DNA from: an uncultured Bacteroidales bacterium
Lineage (GTDB): Bacteria; Bacteroidota; Bacteroidia; Bacteroidales; ML635J-15
Length of the DNA: 34,222 bases
Assembly: GCA_937982115.1 (NCBI GenBank)
Contig: CALJNE010000016.1
Coordinates: forward strand, 1 to 34,222
Reading direction: 5' to 3'
Under the pieces are notes generated by a model that did not search any database, was not told the DNA's origin, and saw nothing but the letters and a program-made list of their open reading frames with translations. How positions within the stretch are numbered: position 1 is the first letter of the stretch; every line of letters begins with the position of its first letter. The position numbers and the translations under genes were made by a program. Shown here in pieces: positions 1 to 10,172 of this stretch.

Positions 1-2
1 AT

Positions 3-2018
<2,016 letters not shown>

Positions 2019-2053
2019 TTGATTTTATGACTTTTCCGAAAGAAACTGGTGCT

Positions 2054-3523
2054 TTACTGCCCAAAAATGTAAATAAATGGATTTTTTTCGGATTTTAATT
2101 TATCGTTCATAATAAATTCAACAATCTTATCAGGTTTAATATCTTTTGTTAAGATGATGTTTTGATTATTTAAAATATAAATTCTTGGAGTTTTGAAGGT
2201 TCCGTAATACATTTGAAATCCGGTATTTTTTTTAGGGTCGTAAGCATTAATCCACGGTAAATCATTTTCGGTAATAAATTCTCTCCATTCTTCGATATTT
2301 TCCCCTGCCAGTACAGCTAAAATTTCTGCTTTATTATCCTTTATTTTTGAATATTGCCCTAATAAAACAAAAACTGTTTCGTTGCAAATATCACAATCCG
2401 GTTCCCAGAAAAACAAAATTTTATATTCTGAGTTTAATTCATAAATCGAAATATTGCTACCATCAGATTTTTCAAAAGTTAAATCTTTAGCTTTGTCGCC
2501 AATCAAATTATACTGTGTTGATGATATTTTAAATTCAATCATCGCTTTAGCTTGAGAATCCAACCAGGAAGGTTGATTTGCAAGGAAATATTTTTTGCCG
2601 ATATAAACGAGGTATCTTTCTAGCCTAATATCTTTAGCCTTATCATACCTTGAAATTAAATAACTTAAAACATACCGATTTATATTCTGACTGTCTTTTG
2701 TCTTTGAAATCAAATAATCTATATCAGGGAAAACACTTTCATAATTATTTATTCTGGTGTCGAAAAAATAAAAACAATAATCTTCGATAAGTTTGTGAAA
2801 AATGAATTCCGGAGTGTAAATTAAATAATCTTCAGAAAAATCTATTCTGTCGAGATAATGTTTTTTGTAAAATTCAAAATGTTTTTCTGGATTCGTATAT
2901 CTTAATTCTTCCATTGAAACATCCGGCTTGAAAGGCTCGAGTATTGATAGAATTTTATAAAAAAAACTGTTCGAATCTGACATTCTTTTATATTTTGAGT
3001 AGATTTCAAATTGTTTATAATCTAGTTCTTTTAATTCGTTATTAATAAAAATTAATGTGTCGGGTTGAAACTTTCCGTAAAAATCTTTTTCGATATTTAA
3101 CTGCGATCTGCGTAAGTTTATTGAAGAAATTTCTTTTTGCATTTCGGCAAAAAGCTGATACTCCCGTTCTCCTGTGATATTGAGGTCGTTTAATAAATTG
3201 TTGTAAGTTGTTCGGATAGAAAAAGTATCAGTATTTTGAATTAAAATGTCGAACCTGCTGTATGGAGGAACAACAATAAAATAAACTCCTTTGTGGAGTT
3301 TATTATTTTTGGAAAAAATAGCATTACCATTTTTTATGAATGAAGTATCCAGAACCTGGAAATCAGGACCTATATGCAAACCTAAATAAACTGCAGTTTC
3401 GGGGCAATCTTTAATTTCAAGTTCGATTTTATAGGCATAAGAATAAAAATTTAATGCCATCAACAAAGTACCGGCATAAATTATTTTATGAAAGCAGTTT
3501 CGTGTTGAATTATTTAATTTCAC
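2054..3523 (-). CDS. secreted TlpA-like thioredoxin-fold protein, downstream paralogue
   Basis: Probable envelope thiol-disulfide protein. An N-terminal signal-like segment (KIIYAGTLLMALNFYSYAY) precedes a DUF4369-like beta domain (EIKDCPETAVYLGLHIG), a long helical middle region and a C-terminal TlpA/AhpC-type thioredoxin fold with FFWEPDCDICNE (a CDIC redox pair) and the cis-proline loop TFKTPRIYIL. It is a clear paralogue of the gene immediately upstream (3510-4949): the KKHY(L/F)D(R/N)IDFSE and signal-proximal motifs align. The start is uncertain. The open frame extends to a TTG at 3550, but a GTG at 3523 gives a shorter basic N terminus, a better signal peptide and only a 14-nt overlap with the upstream gene, which suggests translational coupling. 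The reductant or substrate cannot be told from sequence. The acidic CDIC site differs from the CGHC of the paralogue and may shift redox potential (inference). Confidence 0.85.
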   Translation of the reverse strand: MKLNNSTRNCFHKIIYAGTLLMALNFYSYAYKIELEIKDCPETAVYLGLHIGPDFQVLDTSFIKNGNAIFSKNNKLHKGVYFIVVPPYSRFDILIQNTDTFSIRTTYNNLLNDLNITGEREYQLFAEMQKEISSINLRRSQLNIEKDFYGKFQPDTLIFINNELKELDYKQFEIYSKYKRMSDSNSFFYKILSILEPFKPDVSMEELRYTNPEKHFEFYKKHYLDRIDFSEDYLIYTPEFIFHKLIEDYCFYFFDTRINNYESVFPDIDYLISKTKDSQNINRYVLSYLISRYDKAKDIRLERYLVYIGKKYFLANQPSWLDSQAKAMIEFKISSTQYNLIGDKAKDLTFEKSDGSNISIYELNSEYKILFFWEPDCDICNETVFVLLGQYSKIKDNKAEILAVLAGENIEEWREFITENDLPWINAYDPKKNTGFQMYYGTFKTPRIYILNNQNIILTKDIKPDKIVEFIMNDKLKSEKNPFIYIFGQ

Positions 3524-4949
3524 CTCTTTCTTTTTTCTTTTCGAATTCAATCAAATCTTTAATGTTTTCAACACCAATTCTTTTACCTATAATTTTTTTG
3601 TTTTTATCGAGAACAAAAATTACCGGAGTGCTATAAATATCGTAATAATCTCTGAATTTTGAATGAGGGTATGGACCATCCCAAACATTTATCCAACCTT
3701 CCTCAATGAGATTTTTTTCTTCAATGAATTTTGCCCATTCTTCTCTATCATATTGAGTGTATAGTGCAAAAACTTTTACACCTAAATTCTTTAAAGTATC
3801 TCTAAACTCTTGCATTAGTTTAGGTACTTCTTTTTTACAATGACCACAACTTGGTTCGAAAAATACCAGGATTGTATAATCAGCAACAACCTGATGCAAA
3901 GAATAATATCTGTCATCAAAACCTTGCAATCTTTTTAAATCAGGGGCTATATTTCCTAATTTATTTGGGGAAATCTTTTCAACACGTTCAGTTAATTTTG
4001 TCAAAAATTCTTTATCTGCCCAATATGCTTTACCATTTAAGTACCAATCTTCGGCAATAGAAACAAAAACAGCATCATAGCCCATAACTTTTGATGTTTC
4101 AAAGTAATGAAGTAAATGAGAAACAGTGAATCTAAACATTAAAGTATCTCCGCTTTCATAAGCTTTGTTAATAACATATTTTGCCTCGGGAATAGCGGAA
4201 TCGGGCATAGGAACAATCATTTTATCGAAATAATAATTTAGTTTTGCTTCAAAAATTGGAGTACGTAATAATCCGTGTTCTGAGAAATCAATGTTATCAA
4301 AATAATGTTTTTTGTAGAACCTGTATTGAAATTGCGGGTCGATAACGTTGCCGTTTTCGTCTTTTGGAGGTTCAGGAATATCAATATCTATAAGTGATTT
4401 AATTATTTTTGCAAAGAATGTGTCTGGGTTGTTTTTTACAATATCATTCATCATATTAACACGTTGTTTGTTGATTTCATTCATTTCTTTTCTGATTTTT
4501 TCGCTTTCATCGGGATTATCTTTATTGGCTTCTAACTTTTTATTTAAAGCTTGCATTTTTTCCTGCCAATCTGTCATATATCTTTGGTAATTGTTAAAGA
4601 TTAAATTTTCATTATCACCTTTAACTTTCATGTTTTTTACGAAATCAGCAGTGTCGGTTTCAATACTAAATTTTTTATTATCACCGACTAAAATTTCAAA
4701 ATATGTCATGTTTCTCGAAGGCATAATTACAAGATAAATACCCCTGTAAAGGTGTTTATCTTTTTTAAAGACCGCATTACCTTTGGAGTCAATTTTTGCT
4801 GTGTCAACAACGTATTTTTTTTCTCCGAAATGATGCCCCAAATAAACAACAGTATCTTTAACTCCATTTATTTTAACTTTTATCTCGTATTGGGCATTTA
4901 ATGATGCAGTGATTAACAGTGCAGAAATCCAAACAAATAATCTTCTCAT
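3510..4949 (-). CDS. secreted TlpA-like thioredoxin-fold protein (DUF4369/DUF5106-like)
   Basis: Predicted periplasmic or membrane-anchored thiol-disulfide protein of 479 residues. It has a signal peptide (MRRLFVWISALLITASLNAQ), a DUF4369-like N-terminal domain (about 20-120), a lysine/glutamate-rich helical segment that may form a coiled coil (about 130-165), a DUF5106-like middle, and a C-terminal thioredoxin fold with FFEPSCGHCKKEVP (CGHC) and the cis-proline motif YSTPVIFVLD. This architecture is common in Bacteroidota, where such proteins are usually annotated as TlpA-family or redoxin proteins; their partners are mostly unknown. The ATG at 4949 lies 17 nt downstream of a TATATTTG box (minus strand 4974-4967). 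The gene overlaps its downstream paralogue, so the two are probably co-transcribed. It diverges from the histidine kinase at 5077. Confidence 0.9.
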   Translation of the reverse strand: MRRLFVWISALLITASLNAQYEIKVKINGVKDTVVYLGHHFGEKKYVVDTAKIDSKGNAVFKKDKHLYRGIYLVIMPSRNMTYFEILVGDNKKFSIETDTADFVKNMKVKGDNENLIFNNYQRYMTDWQEKMQALNKKLEANKDNPDESEKIRKEMNEINKQRVNMMNDIVKNNPDTFFAKIIKSLIDIDIPEPPKDENGNVIDPQFQYRFYKKHYFDNIDFSEHGLLRTPIFEAKLNYYFDKMIVPMPDSAIPEAKYVINKAYESGDTLMFRFTVSHLLHYFETSKVMGYDAVFVSIAEDWYLNGKAYWADKEFLTKLTERVEKISPNKLGNIAPDLKRLQGFDDRYYSLHQVVADYTILVFFEPSCGHCKKEVPKLMQEFRDTLKNLGVKVFALYTQYDREEWAKFIEEKNLIEEGWINVWDGPYPHSKFRDYYDIYSTPVIFVLDKNKKIIGKRIGVENIKDLIEFEKKKERGEIK

Positions 4950-4966
4950 AGCTACAATTTTTTTTA

Positions 4967-4974
4967 CAAATATA
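4967..4974 (-). promoter_or_regulatory. Bacteroidota-type -7 box for the thioredoxin-like pair
   Basis: Reading the minus strand, TATATTTG matches the Bacteroidota -7 consensus TAnnTTTG and lies 17 nt before the ATG at 4949. I could not find a matching TTTG -33 element at the usual 19-21 nt, and such boxes occur by chance in AT-rich DNA, so this is tentative. Confidence 0.35.
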
Positions 4975-5076
4975 TATCAACTTTATTTTGAATGTTTCTT
5001 TTTAACAAAATTTTTGCCAAATAAACTATTGTAATAAAAAAATAGTATTTTTATGAAGATTTTATAGGTTCAAATT

Positions 5077-7215
5077 ATGGGTCTAAAATATTTTTTTATA
5101 ATTGTTCAAAATGCATCGCTATTAATTACGTTTGCATTATTATATAATTATTTGTGGGTAAAAAATCCCCAAAAAAACAAATTTGTTTTTAAAATCATTT
5201 CAGGAATCATTATTGGTCTTTTATCAGTATTGATAATGAGTTTTCCTGCAATATTTTTTAAAGGAATTATTTTTGATACACGTTCAGTAATCCTGGCGAT
5301 TTCGGGTTTGTTCTTTGGTTTTATTCCTACGTTTATAGCTACATTGCTGGCATTAGCTTATAGAATATATTTGGGAGGTGCCGGAATATACATGGGCATT
5401 GCTGTTATATTAACATCCCCACTGATTGGACTTTATTGGCATTATTTCCGAAAACATTGGAGTAGTAAAAATTTTATCCTTGAATTATTATTATTAGCTG
5501 TTATTGTGCACACGTTAATGTTTGGATATACTTTGCTTTTGCCAAAAGATAAAATTATTTCAACTATAGAAATCCTTTGGTTAAATCTTTTATTTGTTTA
5601 TATCCCCGCAACTGTTCTTCTCGGCTGGTTTATGCTTAATCAAGAGTTCGCCTTCAAGAATATTCAAGCAGATAAAAGATTTATTGAAACTCAAAAGCGA
5701 TTTATAACAATTTTGCAAAAATTGAAGTTATCTACTGTAATCCTTGATAAGAATTTTGAAATTTACTTTAATAATAAAACTTTTAATGAAATATTGAACT
5801 TAAATGATGAGCAAATTCAGAAAAAAAAGTTTAATGAATTATTTTCCGATACCAATAATAAGCCATTGTCAGAATTGCGTTTGAGAGAGTTGCTTTTACT
5901 TCCGAATTTTGAAACTATTTATATATCAAAACAACATAATGAAATACATTTATACTGGACTGTAGTTCAATTGTATGATTTAAACGGTGATATTGAAGGA
6001 TACGCTTTGATTGGGGAAAATATTACCGAGAGATTGCTTTATGAAAAAGAATTACAGATAGCAAGAAATAAAGCAGAAGAAAGCGATAGACTGAAAACCT
6101 CATTTCTATCGAATATAAGCCATGAAATTAGAACACCGTTAAATTCAATCATCGGATTTTCTGATTTACTTATTGAAAAGGAGGATGATGATGAAAAAAT
6201 AGAATTTTTATCTATAATAAAATACTCAAGCAACAAATTGCTGGATATTGTAAATGATGTAATTGATATTTCGAGACTTGAAACAGGTCAAATGAAAATT
6301 ACCAGAGAATATTTTGATATTGGGGAATTTATATCTTTTGTGTTTAAAATATACGAGTCAGATAAGGTTTTATTATCAAAAAATAATTTAGCAATAAAGT
6401 TAGATTTACCGGATTATCTTAAGGGACAAAAACTATATTCCGATAAAACAAGAATACAACAAATTCTAAATAATTTAATAAATAATGCTATTAAATATAC
6501 GGATAAAGGAGAAATTGAGCTAAGTTTAGAGTTATCGAGAATTAATGGAACAGATATGTTGGTGTTCAAGGTTAAAGATACAGGAAGAGGGATTCCCGAT
6601 AACATGTTGAATATAATTTTTGACCGTTTTAGACAGGTGGAGGAAAACGATTATAGAACCGGTACGGGTTTAGGATTAAGTATTTGTAAAGGAATTGTAG
6701 AACTTTTGGGTGGTCAGATTTGGGTTGAAAGTACAGTAGGATTAGGTAGTATTTTTTATTTCTCTATTCCTTATATCCAGAAAGAAGAAAATTATAATGA
6801 TTTTATTATTGAAAATGTTGATGAAGATTTAAAATTATATAATAAAACTATTGTAATTGCTGAGGATGATCCAAACTCATTTTATTATTTGAACAAACTT
6901 CTTTCCAAAAATGATTTAAAAATTTACCGGGCTGTAAATGGGAAAGAAGTTCTTGAGATAATAAAAAATCAAAAAGTAGATTTGATTTTAATGGATTTAA
7001 GCATGCCGCAAATGTCGGGACTTGAATGCACAAAAATCATACGTGAAACTGATAAAGAAATAAAAATAATTGCTCAAACTGCTTATGCTTCATTAAATGA
7101 TAGGGACAGAGCTATTGATTCCGGATGCGATGAGTTTATTTCTAAACCTATTAATAAGCTTGAATTGTACAAAAAAATTAATGCTTTATTTCAAAATAAG
7201 ATTTTAATTGAATGA
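5077..7215 (+). CDS. membrane hybrid histidine kinase with LytS-like 5TM sensor
   Basis: Two-component sensor of 712 residues. Residues 1-195 are strongly hydrophobic and resemble the 5TM-5TMR_LYT membrane sensor (note PAIFFKGIIFDTRS and GGAGIYMGIAVI). A PAS-like domain follows (about 205-330), then a linker KAEESDRLKTSFLS, the HisKA dimerisation domain with phospho-acceptor His349 in SHEIRTPLN, an HATPase_c domain (NLINNAIKYTDKG, VKDTGRGIPD, GTGLGLSI), and a C-terminal receiver domain with IAEDD, phospho-acceptor Asp640 in LMDLSMPQMSG and the conserved KP near the end. No DNA-binding domain is fused and no separate regulator lies nearby, so its output partner is unknown. The TGA stop overlaps the ATG of the ABC ATPase by 4 nt, implying translational coupling and a functional tie to that transporter (inference). 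LytS-type sensors often respond to cell-envelope state; the ligand here is not readable from sequence. Confidence 0.92.
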   Translation: MGLKYFFIIVQNASLLITFALLYNYLWVKNPQKNKFVFKIISGIIIGLLSVLIMSFPAIFFKGIIFDTRSVILAISGLFFGFIPTFIATLLALAYRIYLGGAGIYMGIAVILTSPLIGLYWHYFRKHWSSKNFILELLLLAVIVHTLMFGYTLLLPKDKIISTIEILWLNLLFVYIPATVLLGWFMLNQEFAFKNIQADKRFIETQKRFITILQKLKLSTVILDKNFEIYFNNKTFNEILNLNDEQIQKKKFNELFSDTNNKPLSELRLRELLLLPNFETIYISKQHNEIHLYWTVVQLYDLNGDIEGYALIGENITERLLYEKELQIARNKAEESDRLKTSFLSNISHEIRTPLNSIIGFSDLLIEKEDDDEKIEFLSIIKYSSNKLLDIVNDVIDISRLETGQMKITREYFDIGEFISFVFKIYESDKVLLSKNNLAIKLDLPDYLKGQKLYSDKTRIQQILNNLINNAIKYTDKGEIELSLELSRINGTDMLVFKVKDTGRGIPDNMLNIIFDRFRQVEENDYRTGTGLGLSICKGIVELLGGQIWVESTVGLGSIFYFSIPYIQKEENYNDFIIENVDEDLKLYNKTIVIAEDDPNSFYYLNKLLSKNDLKIYRAVNGKEVLEIIKNQKVDLILMDLSMPQMSGLECTKIIRETDKEIKIIAQTAYASLNDRDRAIDSGCDEFISKPINKLELYKKINALFQNKILIE

Positions 7216-8144
7216 GAAAAATTATTATTTGTCAAAACCTTATAAAACAATATAAAGAGGAGAAAAAACCTGCACTAGACAATCTAAATCTGGAAGTTCC
7301 CGAAAACTGTATTTTTGGTTTTTTAGGTCCCAACGGTGCAGGTAAAACTACAACAATAAAAATACTAACCGGCTTGATGAATTATAATTCAGGAACTGTA
7401 ATTATAGATGATGAAATAATTTTACCGCATAAAACTGATTTTAGAAAAAAAATCGGTTATCTCGGACAAGACCAAAGAATGTTTGAGTGGATGACCGGAA
7501 TTGAATTACTGAAATTTACCGCTCGCATTTTTGGGCAATCCGATAGTGAGGCAAAAAAATCCGCCGAAAAATATCTCGAAATTTCCGGGTTATCCGCAGC
7601 AGCTAATAAAAAAATAAAAGCCTATTCGGGAGGAATGAAACAAAGGTTGGGAATTGCTCAAGCTTTAATCGGAAATCCTAAAATATTATTTCTCGATGAG
7701 CCGACTTCTGCTCTCGACCCTATAGGAAGAAAAGAAGTCCTTGATTTTATTTACACTATTCGTAACGACTGCACAATTTTTATGTGTACTCATATTCTGG
7801 CAGATGTTGAACGTGTTTGTGATTATGTAGCCATTATTAACGATGGAAAATTGATTGAGCAAAATTCAATATCCAATATAAAAAGTAAATATTCATCAAA
7901 ACTTCTTGAAATTTCTTTCTTAAATAATGAAGATATTGCAAAATTTATAAGTTACTCACAAAATAATTCTGATTATTCTATAAATGAAAATAAAGACATA
8001 AGTTTTAGAATAATTTTTAATAGAGAAGTAACCGACTACAATGAGTTTTTAAAATCAATAGTTAATGCCGGTATTAAAATTAAATCTTTTGCTGTGAAGG
8101 AGGCTACATTAGAGGATGTATTTGTTAAATTAACTTCGAAGTAA
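7212..8144 (+). CDS. ABC transporter ATP-binding protein
   Basis: Cytoplasmic ATPase of an ABC-2 type exporter, 310 residues. It has Walker A GPNGAGKTTT with Lys45, a Q-loop region (YLGQDQRMFEWMTG), the signature YSGGMKQRLGIAQAL, Walker B ILFLDEPTSALDP, and the switch histidine in CTHILAD. The C-terminal ~90 residues after the nucleotide-binding domain form the extension common in CcmA/NatA-like exporter ATPases. The family exports drugs, lipids, polysaccharides or peptides, or acts in gliding (GldA), but nothing specific identifies the cargo; gldF/gldG partners are absent. The start codon overlaps the kinase stop by 4 nt and the permease begins 1 nt after the stop, so kinase, ATPase and permease are very probably one transcript. 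Confidence 0.94.
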   Translation: MRKIIICQNLIKQYKEEKKPALDNLNLEVPENCIFGFLGPNGAGKTTTIKILTGLMNYNSGTVIIDDEIILPHKTDFRKKIGYLGQDQRMFEWMTGIELLKFTARIFGQSDSEAKKSAEKYLEISGLSAAANKKIKAYSGGMKQRLGIAQALIGNPKILFLDEPTSALDPIGRKEVLDFIYTIRNDCTIFMCTHILADVERVCDYVAIINDGKLIEQNSISNIKSKYSSKLLEISFLNNEDIAKFISYSQNNSDYSINENKDISFRIIFNREVTDYNEFLKSIVNAGIKIKSFAVKEATLEDVFVKLTSK

Positions 8145-8145
8145 T

Positions 8146-8913
8146 ATGGACATTAAAATATATTTTTTGCTTTTACAAAAAGAAATACGCGAACTTATTC
8201 TAACTCAAAAAGGGATAGCTTTTATTGCAATTTTTGCCTTTTTTTCGGCAGTGTCTCCAATAAGTGCTTTTTTTATGCCGGAAATAATGAAATCTATTTC
8301 GGAAACACAAAATTTGCAAATTATTTTACCCGAACCTACATGGTTAGATTCAATTCAGCAATATATAAAAAACATAACTCAAATATGTACTTTCATAGCA
8401 ATAATTATTTTTATGGGATTTATTACTAAAGAAAAGGAGACCGGAACATTAGTATTTCTATTTGTGAAGCCTGTTAAAAGATTTTTGTATATCTTATCAA
8501 AATATACGGCAATAACTATTTTTGTCAACTTATCTGCTATTGTTAATACTGTGGTCGTTTATGCATTAACTTATTATCTTTTTGGTAAAATAGATTTTAT
8601 TGCTTTTATAAAAATGAGTTTTTTTATATGGGTATATCTAATAATAATAATGTATAGTGTTGTGTTTTTCAGCTCATTGTGTAAATCTCAAATAATTTCG
8701 GGAGTATTTTCATTCGGGTTTTATATGTTATTTTCGTTGGCAGGAGGATTTTTATCTTCTTCGGAATATTTACCCATGGGTGTTTTAGAACAAGCTACAG
8801 TTGCATTACAAAATGGCAGTATCAATTTATGGCCGCTTTTGTCAAGTTTGGTTTTAATCCTGTCTTTTGTAGTATTATCCATATTATTCATAAACAAGTG
8901 GGAAGCAAAATAG
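8146..8913 (+). CDS. ABC-2 type transporter permease
   Basis: Integral membrane partner of the ATPase encoded just upstream; 255 residues with about six hydrophobic segments: one near residues 22-45, a cluster from about 85 to 200, and a last helix ending in FINKWEAK. Between the first two segments is a polar loop (residues about 48-80). The motif MGFITKEKETGTLVFLFVKPVKR, with the E-x-E-x-G-T core, is typical of ABC-2 permeases involved in export. Only one permease gene is present, so the complex probably holds two copies of each subunit (inference). Substrate is unknown. The gap of 1 nt to the ATPase supports joint translation. Confidence 0.9.
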   Translation: MDIKIYFLLLQKEIRELILTQKGIAFIAIFAFFSAVSPISAFFMPEIMKSISETQNLQIILPEPTWLDSIQQYIKNITQICTFIAIIIFMGFITKEKETGTLVFLFVKPVKRFLYILSKYTAITIFVNLSAIVNTVVVYALTYYLFGKIDFIAFIKMSFFIWVYLIIIMYSVVFFSSLCKSQIISGVFSFGFYMLFSLAGGFLSSSEYLPMGVLEQATVALQNGSINLWPLLSSLVLILSFVVLSILFINKWEAK

Positions 8914-8959
8914 TTAAAGCTGAAAAGAGGGATTTTAAAACACAATAAGATTAAATATT

Positions 8960-10072
8960 ATGTTGATAGAAGATTTTAAATTAGAACGATATTTTGCAAA
9001 ATACGAGTTTACGGCTAAATACTTGCTTTCCAGCTCTGATTGCGATGGTTATTCCTTAGATTATATCTTATCCCTGGCAACACCTGATGAACAAAAATTA
9101 TGGAATAATTTAAGATTCGGTTATACGGAATCTTCAGGTAGTGATTTCCTAAGGGAGGAAATAAGTATGCAATATTCAACTATTTCTGCCGATAAGATAA
9201 ATGTAATGAGTCCGGGGGAGGCAAATTTTATTTTGATGAATATACTTTTAAATTCCGGCGACGAAGTTATTTGTCAACGTCCATCATATCAGTCTCTTTA
9301 TCAGGTTGCAGTTTCTTTGGGAGCTGATTTTAAATTCTGGGATTGCCGTTCGGATAACAAGTTTTATATCCAAGATTTAGAAAAAATAATATCATCTAAA
9401 ACAAAACTTTTAATATTGAATTTTCCGCATAATCCAACAGGTTTTGTTCCTACAAATGCAGAATTGAAGCAAATAATCGAATTAGCTACAAATTACAATA
9501 TTTTTATTTTTTCAGATGAAATGTATCGCAGGTTAATTCATGATGAAAAAGATGAAATTCCTTCGGTTTGTGATTTGTACGAAAATTCTGCAAGTCTTTG
9601 GGGAATGTCAAAATCATTTGGATTGGCAGGATTAAGAATTGGATGGGTCTGTACTCACCGAAAAGATTTATTGGATAAAATTGCTTCGTTCAAGGATTAT
9701 TTGTCAATTTGTAATAATGCTGCCGGAGAAGTGCTTTCGTTTATTGCTTTAAGACATTGGCGGGATTTTATCACACCAAATAAAAGTAAGATTAATAGGA
9801 ATAAGGAAATTTTCAAAAAATTTGTCGCAAAGTATGTTGATTTGTTTGAATATTATGAACCCAAAGGAGGAAGTACTGTTTTGGTTCGACAAAACACCGG
9901 AATGTCGAGTTATGAACTAGCTGAAAAAATAGTAAACGAAATTGGAATTATGCTTGTTCCTTCGGAGATGTTTGATTATGGTGAACAGCATTTGAGAATT
10001 GGTTTGGGCAGAGAAAATTTTCCTGAGGCACTTAAAATTTTTGATGATTATTTGTCTGAAAAATTTTTATAA
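8960..10072 (+). CDS. class I/II PLP-dependent aminotransferase
   Basis: Fold-type I aminotransferase, 370 residues. Visible features: the cofactor-stacking/substrate region with LNFPHNPTGFVP, the FSDEMYRRL aspartate that contacts the pyridine nitrogen, the PLP Schiff-base lysine Lys218 in GMSKSFGLAGLRIGW, and a C-terminal substrate-carboxylate arginine in LRIGLGRENF. The protein has no signal peptide and should act in the cytoplasm. Family members transaminate aromatic, branched or other amino acids, and the amino-donor specificity cannot be assigned here. It begins 46 nt after the ABC permease and may share its transcript. Its stop codon TAA lies within a possible -7 box for the downstream tRNA-Thr. 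Confidence 0.88.
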   Translation: MLIEDFKLERYFAKYEFTAKYLLSSSDCDGYSLDYILSLATPDEQKLWNNLRFGYTESSGSDFLREEISMQYSTISADKINVMSPGEANFILMNILLNSGDEVICQRPSYQSLYQVAVSLGADFKFWDCRSDNKFYIQDLEKIISSKTKLLILNFPHNPTGFVPTNAELKQIIELATNYNIFIFSDEMYRRLIHDEKDEIPSVCDLYENSASLWGMSKSFGLAGLRIGWVCTHRKDLLDKIASFKDYLSICNNAAGEVLSFIALRHWRDFITPNKSKINRNKEIFKKFVAKYVDLFEYYEPKGGSTVLVRQNTGMSSYELAEKIVNEIGIMLVPSEMFDYGEQHLRIGLGRENFPEALKIFDDYLSEKFL

Positions 10073-10077
10073 TTTTG
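10070..10077 (+). promoter_or_regulatory. possible -7 box for tRNA-Thr
   Basis: TAATTTTG fits TAnnTTTG and lies 11 nt before the tRNA, overlapping the aminotransferase stop codon. The nearest TTTG upstream (10051-10054) is only 15 nt away, shorter than the usual 19-21 nt, so the assignment is weak. Confidence 0.3.
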
Positions 10078-10088
10078 CTTTTCGAAAA

Positions 10089-10160
10089 GCCACTTTAGCT
10101 CAGGGGTAGAGCAGCTCACTCGTAATGAGCAGGTCGTGGGTTCGAATCCCATGAGTGGCT
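10089..10160 (+). tRNA. tRNA-Thr (anticodon CGT)
   Basis: A complete cloverleaf can be drawn. The 7-bp acceptor is GCCACTT with GAGTGGC (one T-G pair), the D arm contains AGCTCAGGGGTAGAGC, and the anticodon stem GCTCA/TGAGC encloses loop CTCGTAA with anticodon CGT, reading ACG. The T arm is GTGGG TTCGAAT CCCAT. The discriminator is T; CCA is not encoded. The downstream glycosyltransferase starts 12 nt after the 3' end with no terminator between. Confidence 0.95.
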
Positions 10161-10172
10161 CAAATTTTTTTT

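Noticed and set aside
10155..10172. Glycosyltransferase start at GTG 10155
   Set aside because: This codon lies in the acceptor stem of tRNA-Thr; the ATG at 10173 gives the expected family N terminus.
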